Below are positions 57,201 through 64,000 of a DNA stretch of 64,000 bases, in pieces. Origin of the DNA: Pleurodeles waltl (Eukaryota; Chordata; Amphibia; Caudata; Salamandridae); NCBI RefSeq assembly GCF_031143425.1, contig NC_090450.1, positions 169,927,272 through 169,991,271 of the forward strand, given 5' to 3'. Position numbers and translations under genes: made by a program. The notes beneath the pieces were generated by a model, which saw only the letters and a program-made list of their open reading frames with translations, had not been told where the DNA came from and did not search any database. Every line of letters begins with the position of its first letter. The first letter of the stretch is position 1.

Positions 57201-58112
57201 TACATTTGTTTCTAGCTTTCCTCATGGCAATTATGTTGGAAAGTATCATATTAGTGGCCCTTTAAAGGTTTTTTGAGGGCAGCAAACTGAACCATTTATG
57301 GGCTGGGGATCTTTGTGTATTTTTTCTCTTCCCTTCCAAAACGATAACATATGGGGTGCATTCTGGTTGGAAATGTAAATGGGCCAACCGCGTGCCTTTT
57401 TGTGAAACTGGCGGCTGTGTGCTGTATAGAATTTTTGAGGAGGAAGGGCAGAGGGGATCTATTGCGCAGTCCAGTATGGCATTACTCCTCTATGGCGATA
57501 ATGTTGTTCGGGACCCCTGTAATTGGTGGGAGTGGAGGAGTGACTGTGGAGGTACATTGGAGTATGAACCTCTTGGTTGAAGCCCCCTGTTGTCCCCCGC
57601 GTAACCTTACAGAATTCTACTTTGCACCTCATTCAGGGCTGTACTCTGTCAGCCAGAGATTTGATCTGCCCGAGCAAGTCCTGTCAGAAGCTCTTCAAAC
57701 GGGCCTCCACACTGATAAAAAAGGTTTACAGCAGTCTTGGATTGCTGCATTAAGATTGAGCTTATTAATATTGTTAGAGGCTAACTGGGAGGTATGAGGT
57801 TGAGCCTTCTGCGTCCCTGTCAGGGTTAACAGGTTATGGTGCTGCAAGACCAGCTGGAGTAGCCGTTGATGCTTTCCCCCCCCCCCCACCCACTTCCTTT
57901 TGGAAGGGTGTGATTTATAGGCTCTGGGTATGGGACGGCAAGGGCTAGCAGGTGAAATATCATTCAGATATTCATGCACAATACAGGAGTTGTTGGGTTT
58001 GACCATTTTGTAGCTCTGAGCTGGGAATGTGATGAGTAGAGGTTCTCTCTGGATGATGTCCAATTTGTCCTCTTTGGACCTATGATGACTTCAGTGGACT
58101 GAACCTTTGATA
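54252..58112 (-). mobile_element. Decayed relative of the 4.2-10.3 kb LINE
   Basis: On the minus strand the pieces follow the same order as the intact copy's ORF2. They are AHKWFSL (about 57280-57300), PDPDGVPFDLF and SWRESIIVPIF (56914-56615), and LNLKVNHQKSYTMTC and NYLGIYFYANLKW (56239-55817). Next come MRIAPLLLWLKLW (55643 down) and the C-terminal CPCDS-like motif with FVLFC near 55130-55210. The 3' end reads CCAAATAAAGAAATTAATGACTAACTG, paralleling the intact copy's AATAAAGTTATTCGACTGACTG. Stops and frameshifts are frequent. It is split by the hAT-like element at 58121. Confidence 0.85.
54621..54791. mobile_element. 171-bp palindromic MITE nested in the LINE relic
   Basis: The terminal inverted repeats GGGCCTGATTACGACCTTGGC and GCCAAGGTCGTAATCAGGTCCC differ at one or two bases. 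Inside, CCGTCACAAACGTGATGG, ATATCCCATC and TTCCATTATATCTTATGGAA form further hairpins. The target-site duplication is not clear. It lies in the 3' part of the LINE relic and so is younger than it. Confidence 0.8.
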
Positions 58113-58120
58113 GGATAATA

Positions 58121-59623
58121 CAGAGGTCTTCAATCTAGGATTCGCGACCCCCAGGGGGGCCGCAGAGTCCTGGAAAGGGGGTCCCGCATTCCCCCAACTG
58201 AGTGTTAAAATGCCTGAGGTGAACTTTGATGTATTGAGTCTCCTGGACTGTGAAAGCCACAGACAGCTAAGGAGGCCTTCACACCAGGGTGCCTGCTTCC
58301 TGAATGAAATGCAAATGTGCTCTACGAGCTAATCTGCAAATGTAAAAGGTAACCTGCAACTGTAAAGGATGCTGGACAGCTGATCAAATCACTCACAGCT
58401 TTGTGATGACAAACATTTATTCTTTTTTTAGGGGTAGTGCAAAGAGTTAAGAAGTGTGTGTGCTTTTAATTATAGTTACACATCGCTTACTTCACCTGGA
58501 GGTGTTGAAGGGACAGCTATTTAAAAAAAAGGTATTGCATATGCTCTGGTATTACTTAAATCTGCATTTTGGAAGCACAGTTTTATCTTAAACCTCTTTG
58601 TAGTGGCCTATCTTATACTGCGTTTGCATTAACTAATAGAAGTTTCCTAATGTACTACAGTGCATTTCCCAATAAGTAACAACTTTCTTTTACTTATTTT
58701 TCATTAAAGCTGGTTGTTATTCTATATGTAGCTACCTGACGGTGAAAAACTTAAAAACAACTTAGAATATTTTGGGGTTTATTAATGAGAGGCTTGAGCT
58801 GCCGGAGCATCACTTTTTTGACGTTTCAGCTGCACAAGCCTCTCAATCATCCATATGAGGTGACACAAAGCCACCCTATGTGGCTTTGAATGGCCTCATA
58901 GATATGGAGTAAAGCAAGGCAGTGCAAGCCACTGCATTGTCTTACTTTGCGTCAAGGAGAGGTTCCGTGGGCTTTGTGGTGGGTGTTCCCACGCAACACC
59001 CATGGATTTTGACGCTACCCCAGATTTACAAAATCATGTAAACTGGAGCAGTGCCAAATCCTTAGGCCTCCCAGAGCAGGCATAATGAGGAGACATGTTT
59101 TAATTTCTCCTTGTTTTTCCTCTTTCCATGTGTGTGGCTATCTGCCGCACATATAGAAAGAGGTGCAATGCCTCTCTGGATTGTTTTTGTGCAGCAAGTT
59201 TCCCCTTCCTGCATAAAAACAATCCTTGTTATGTTGGTGCTAGGCAGCAATTTGTGCACCAGAGCTGGAGGAAAGGACAGAAATGCATTGTATTTCATAA
59301 ATACGGTCCATTCCTGCCCTTTTGTATTGGTGTAGGGCAGTGTAGCAAGAAGTCCTGTGGCACTGTCCTACACCAAATCCTCATAAATGAGGACCTTTGT
59401 TTTTAGCTACACCTTTGGCCACGCACCCACACTCACTGACCTTTGGTTTGCTAAACACTTTTTAATATTAATACTATTTCCTCACCGTAAAAATGATTTG
59501 CTGTGGGAAATGGGGACATTTATTATTGACGATGATGAGGAGTACCAGGCTCTAGAAATCTTGGTCAAGAGGGGGTCCTTAGTTGAGAGGGGGTCCTGGC
59601 ACCAAAAAGTTTGAAGACCTCTG
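58121..59623. mobile_element. 1.5-kb non-autonomous hAT-like element
   Basis: Termini CAGAGGTCTTCAA and TTGAAGACCTCTG are perfect 13-bp inverted repeats, flanked by GGATAATA (58113-58120) and GGATAATG (59624-59631), an 8-bp duplication with one mismatch. Sub-terminal GGGGGTCCC-type phrases occur at both ends. I see no hAT transposase motifs, so it was mobilised in trans. It split the LINE relic. Confidence 0.85.
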
Positions 59624-59631
59624 GGATAATG

Positions 59632-60240
59632 GGATCTGTTATCATCCTTTGCACAACATTTACGCAGTCCTCGACCGAATTAAGTTTGGTGGAACTGGCT
59701 CCCATTGCTGTGAAGAGATATGAGGTTATTAAGGGGGTTAGAGAGAACCTTTGTCCCCTACATTTTTGCTTCGAGATAGTCTTTTCTTTCCCAGGCTGAA
59801 ATATTTGAAGGGATCAGCCAGTTAGTTATTCAAGTTTGTTGCGGAAGAAACATACCATTTACATTTTAAGTCATACCTTCTCTCCTTTGCTTCTTGGTCT
59901 TCCTTGTCGTTTTCTACTTTTCCAAATGTAGAATTCACCAACCCTAGCCCGTGGGACCAAGAGGGAGGGCCCAGCAATTGTCGGCCGCGGATGGGAGCAG
60001 ATGGGCCGGGTCTTGCCCCGGTCTTCACCTGGGCTGACACCAGGGCTCCTCCAAGCAGGCTCTGGACTCCTCACAAGAGGTTTAGGGGACTCGTAGTCCC
60101 TTGTAGACGTAGGCGTTTCTGGTGTTTAGGAATTATGCTGGGCCATGACCTGAACTCAGGGATTGTTCCTTTGTGGATGAAAAGAGGAATATTTTTGGTG
60201 CTCCTCAAGTATATGCAATCTAACTCAGCCTAGAAGCACA
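59632..60240 (-). mobile_element. Possible 5' continuation of the LINE relic
   Basis: Because the hAT-like element at 58121-59623 inserted cleanly, the LINE relic should continue here on the minus strand toward its 5' region. The sequence has open minus-strand stretches and a GC-rich patch (59950-60110), but I could not match motifs to ORF1 or the endonuclease of the intact copy. Assigned on position only. Confidence 0.3.
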
Positions 60241-60783
60241 TCCTCAGCCGATACTTGGGTCTTCAGTATCTTTATGATGATCGTTAGTGATGAAGAACTG
60301 GCTAAAGAAAACTATTTTGTTCTCTTTACTGTGTGGCTCCTTTAAAGCTCGTTCTCTTATGCATATGCTTGGGCCACAGTGGGATTCTGACGGTATCTCC
60401 CCTCCTCTGACCTCGAAGGGTGCAGAGACCAAATGTTTCTCCCATGTCACTGCATCTTCCACAGGGCCAACTGGCCTTGAAGATGGCCATTGCCACTGGC
60501 TTGGATACTTCAAACTAAGTCTGCACTTGGCCACAGTGAAACGGCAGGGCCCAGTCATGTAAAGACATTACCAATAAAGCTGGGAGCTAGTGGGGTCCTA
60601 TTACATAAAGTTGCCTAGGGAAGGAGCTGGCATGCACATCCATTTTATTTGCCCCTGGCACTTTGGAATTCCTCAAAGGGCTACAGACACTTCTGTGCCC
60701 TCTCCTGTAACAAAAATCACGCTGGTGTGATCTCCAGGGATCATTCCCTCATTTCCGTCGGTATTATGGATGCATGTTCACAG

Positions 60784-60839
60784 TGTGCATAAGCAGTCCC
60801 CCAGTTTTGATGCACTTATCATCCTACATGGTTTTGAAA
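60784..60839 (+). CDS. Possible coding exon 4 (weak)
   Basis: The acceptor TGCATGTTCACAG has a mediocre pyrimidine tract. The donor is GAAA followed by GTAAGA. Entered in phase 1, as exon 3 leaves it, the 56 nt are open (CISSPPVLMHLSSYMVLK) and end in phase 0. Support is phase compatibility only; a chance match is about as likely. Confidence 0.22.
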
Positions 60840-61606
60840 GTAAGATAATACAATTAGGACAAATATCAGCACAAAAAGTATTGACATTGCATTTTGTACA
60901 TTATAATGGCAGGCAAGTTATGTCCAGTGGTGGCAGCTATTTTGAAATAATCCTTATCGACATTCTAAATTAAGCACTTAGTTTATAAATATGCTACACA
61001 TGATGGTGTTATGTCTTCACAATGTGATACAGAATATCACATGTTAGTATGATTTCAGATAAACCTACTGGTCTGATTTTGCTCCTGTTTTTCGGGGCAT
61101 TCATGATCAATGTCAGTATAAGGTATTTTAAGGACAAAACTCATCTATGCATCTTGTCCGTCATTGCCATCTATCCTTTGTTCTATAAACTCTCTTGTTT
61201 ATTTTTTATTTTTTAGAAGTCCCTGATCCCAAGCACCCCTCCACTCAAAATTAACATTTTATGCACGTTAGGTGCATTATTAGTATGCCATAGGATTGAG
61301 GAGATGCTAAATTGGTCTCCACAATTTCTATTTTTGATCGAGTAGCTCTTTGTTGATTACAGCACTATGTACTTTTTAGGGTGCATTTGCGGCACCCAGG
61401 AGTGATGCCCACTTCCCATACCATCTAAATTAATTAAGACTAGCAGGTAGAAACAAATTTAGGCCCTTTGTGTGTTTTTGTATTGTCTAGATAAATTCAA
61501 ACATTATGTCTTTGGTTTTTGCAATACTGACTTTTAACATCATAATGAGCTCAGAATGAATGCTCATCACAATCGCCTTTGATGCTCCTGTTTGGTTTTA
61601 TCTTAG

Positions 61607-61670
61607 TCGATCACTAACATCTTTATGGCTGAATGTAATGAGTGCAGGATGGAGGGTGGCATCTGCCTAG
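61607..61670 (+). CDS. Possible coding exon 5 (weak)
   Basis: The acceptor TTTGGTTTTATCTTAG has a good pyrimidine tract and the donor is CCTAG followed by GTAAGA. The 64 nt are open only in phase 0 (SITNIFMAECNECRMEGGICL), the phase left by the possible exon 4. The other two frames contain stops. Confidence 0.28.
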
Positions 61671-63059
61671 GTAAGAACAACAAGGACAGAAGGACAGCGC
61701 TTCCTTCTTTTCTTCTTTCTATCTTGCGTTCTTTTGTCTTCAGGTATAGGCTGAGAGGAATGAATACATTTTTTCCATAGGAAGTGTGGCTCCTTGGAGT
61801 CATGTAGGTTCCAGACCCCACGGTGCATTGTGGTAGCAGAGCTAGGCATGCCCTTCATAGGAGTCCCTTATCCCTTTAGTTGGTTATAATCCAAATTTTC
61901 AGCTTATCAAAGAAATTAATTAAAATTAATTGAAATAGACCTGCACGTGGTGTTTCATAAACCCTTGATAACAGTGTAGCAAAGCTATGGGCCTTCCCCA
62001 TTTGGTGGACCTCCAATAAAAGAGTTAGACTTAGGATGTAGTTTATGTGCATTCATTTTTTCTCATTCATATTGCTGGACCAATTTGTTTTTTACTGTCT
62101 TGATTGCCCTGTTCATTGATTGTTATCCATGCTAATAAAAAGTTATTTAAAATAAGACTGGTGCCTCTCCAGAAGGATTTCGGACCAGATATGGGCACCC
62201 GAGTGTTAACCTACCCTTTGATTCGCCACCAAGAAAAGCACACCTAGGTCAATATTGGGGCATTATACCTTTTAAGAGGGTATGTTCTTTGTGGAGGAAT
62301 TTGGACCTGGGATTTGGGTTGCCATTAATTGAGAGTTTTAAGTGGGTAGTTAGCGTAATGTTAGGAAGAGTCCCAACAATCAGGCTTAGGATTTTCCCTT
62401 TATAGTACCAGGCCTTGCATCACCTCACCAAACAGTGGTTGCAGTAAAGCTAGCCCACTTTATAACTGCAGAGCTTTCTTACTTCCTAAGAATTCATGTG
62501 GTTCAGAAGCCTACCGTTTCCCTGATTCCATTCCAAAATACACTGGGACATCCTTCCCATCATTCGAGTCACAGGAATGTCTGCTGATGGATCCACACCT
62601 ACTTAGATGCCTTGAAGAACACTGCTCTGTATTTGTAGTGTCCAGTGAATTTTGCTCACAGTGTACAGAGATGTTGCATGCTTAGCCCTAGTGTGGCCTT
62701 GATGAGGCCAGCAGATGAGCGTGTTCAAACCAGACGTTTCTGCCTTGAGCCACTATTTCCAAAACTCATTGGGAGTTTGAAGTTCACATTGGTCCTATTG
62801 GAGCTAGGGAATGTACTGTGCACAACGTTGGAGCTGACAGAGTTTGAATGAAGAGCCCATATTCTTGCGATGTTATCGGAGTCTATGGCCGCGGCTCCCC
62901 TGGCGGAAGACCACCTTCAATCTAAGAGATCCCTACCAAGCATATGGAGATCTTTGTTCTAACAGCAGACCCCTGCTAGAGCACTGTTGAAAGCACTGAG
63001 TCTTACTGAGCGAGCCCTAGGTTTAATGCACCCTGTTGACGAAGTTTATTGTTTCACAA

Positions 63060-64000
63060 AAACAAACTGTTAGACCTGTCAGTTCTTGGCTTGGTTTCCC
63101 CTGTCTTTTTGGACTCTGATCTCTTGTTTTTGACCCTGTGCTGAATTTAGTTTTTGCTGGTATTAGGACTCTGGGCACTTTACCACTGCTGACCAGTGTT
63201 AAAGTGCAAGTGCTCTCTGTCTGAATGGTAGAGGTGATTGATTTATTCATGATTGGCATATTTGATTTACCAGTAAGTCCCTAGTATAGTGCACCAGGTG
63301 TGCCCAGGTCCTGTAAATCAAATGCTACTAGTGGGCCTCCAGCACTTATTGTGCCACCCACTTTAGTAGCCCTGTAAACATGTCTCAAACCTGCCACTGT
63401 ATTGTCTGTGTGCAGTTTAAACTGCCAGTTCGACCTGGCAAGTGCACCCAATTGCCAGGTCCAAACCTTCCCTTTTACTACATGTACATCGCCCTTACAG
63501 TAGGCCCAAGGCATCCCCATGGACATGGTGCAGTGTATGTAAAATGTAGAACATGTACTGGTGTGTTTTACATGTCCTGATAGTGAAATACTGCTAAGTT
63601 CGGTTTTCAGTATTGCAAGCCCTATCTCTCCTATAGGTTAACATGGGGGTTGCCTTGAAATACCTTTTAAGTGTGATTTCCCATTGGGAGCAGATAGAGA
63701 TTTGGAGTTTGGGGTCTCTTAACTCACAATTTAAAAATACATCTTTTGGTTAAGTCAATTTTCAGATTGTAAGTTTGAAAATGCCATTTTTAGAAAGTGG
63801 ATTTTTTTGCTTAACTATTCTGTACCTCTTCCTTCATGTGGAAAACACTCCTCGGTCAGGATGACAGTTGGGCTGTTTGTGAAATCACTCTTGACAGTCA
63901 CACAAAGGGAGCCGAGTTGTGCCCTGCATATCGGGGTGGGTCATCCTTGGCTAGAATGGAGGGAGGAGCTGATGCTTACACCTGATTAGGGCTCGCACAA
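63060..64000 (-). repeat. Unclassified interspersed repeat R1, copy B, cut by the window end
   Basis: The inverse orientation of the repeat at 17740-19894 and 26626-26760. On the minus strand it reads TTTCTAAAAATGGCATTTTCAAA, CAGGACATGTAAAACACACC, ACTGGTCAGCAGTGG and CCAGCAAAAAC in the same order as copy A. Copy B has no L1, so it shows the pre-insertion state of copy A's target. Confidence 0.65.

Larger units (their letters stand above)
60241..63059. other. Unrecognised sequence
   Basis: No named repeat. It contains two possible small exons listed separately. Frames such as 61603-61858 on the minus strand are not supported. Confidence 0.4.

Noticed and set aside
1..64000. CRISPR arrays, operons, ribosome-binding sites, phage or plasmid features
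   Set aside because: Nothing of prokaryotic type is present. The repeats are eukaryotic satellites, microsatellites and transposons.

Overview
The window looks like intronic and intergenic DNA from a very large, transposon-packed vertebrate genome, most likely a salamandrid newt (order Urodela). The strongest evidence is a tandem array of a repeat about 320-326 bp long that carries an extended hammerhead ribozyme and an ATGCAAAT octamer. That is the signature of newt satellite 2. Abundant GC-rich palindromic elements and a co-resident DIRS tyrosine-recombinase retrotransposon, L1 element and a second APE-type LINE family fit a salamander. Pleurodeles waltl is a plausible source, but I infer the species and cannot read it directly.

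Layout. 1-3.8 kb: flank with a CpG island and a candidate first coding exon (1873-1984). 3.8-11.5 kb: a degenerate GAGTG-type satellite split by a nearly complete 6.1-kb LINE with four 79-bp 5' monomers, ORF1 and ORF2; ORF2 is broken by an in-frame stop and a 559-bp Harbinger-like palindrome. 11.5-17.7 kb: mostly unrecognised sequence with two copies of one hAT-like MITE. 17.7-26.8 kb: an unclassified repeat split by a full-length minus-strand L1 with target-site duplication. 28.8-29.7 kb: satellite-2-like array with two hammerheads. 30.4-37.3 kb: a low-complexity mosaic of duplicated repeats, CT and AT microsatellites, tRNA-like SINE heads and a G-rich minisatellite inside a palindromic element. 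43.6-49.0 kb: a decayed DIRS-like element with inverted termini, an internal complementary region and an internal 0.7-kb tandem duplication. 51.4-52.8 kb: a palindromic MITE and a CR1/L2-like RT scrap. 54.3-60.2 kb: a decayed minus-strand relative of the first LINE, invaded by a MITE and a 1.5-kb hAT-like element. 63.1-64 kb: a second, inverted copy of the repeat seen at 17.7 kb.

Host gene. Three plus-strand segments with good splice signals (1873-1984, 39860-39938, 49967-50082) join in one open reading frame with matching intron phases. Two weaker ones (60784-60839, 61607-61670) continue the phase chain. I read this as the 5' part of an unrecognised host gene whose introns hold all the transposons above. 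No intact transposon ORF survives, but several elements were recently active enough to keep their target-site duplications.
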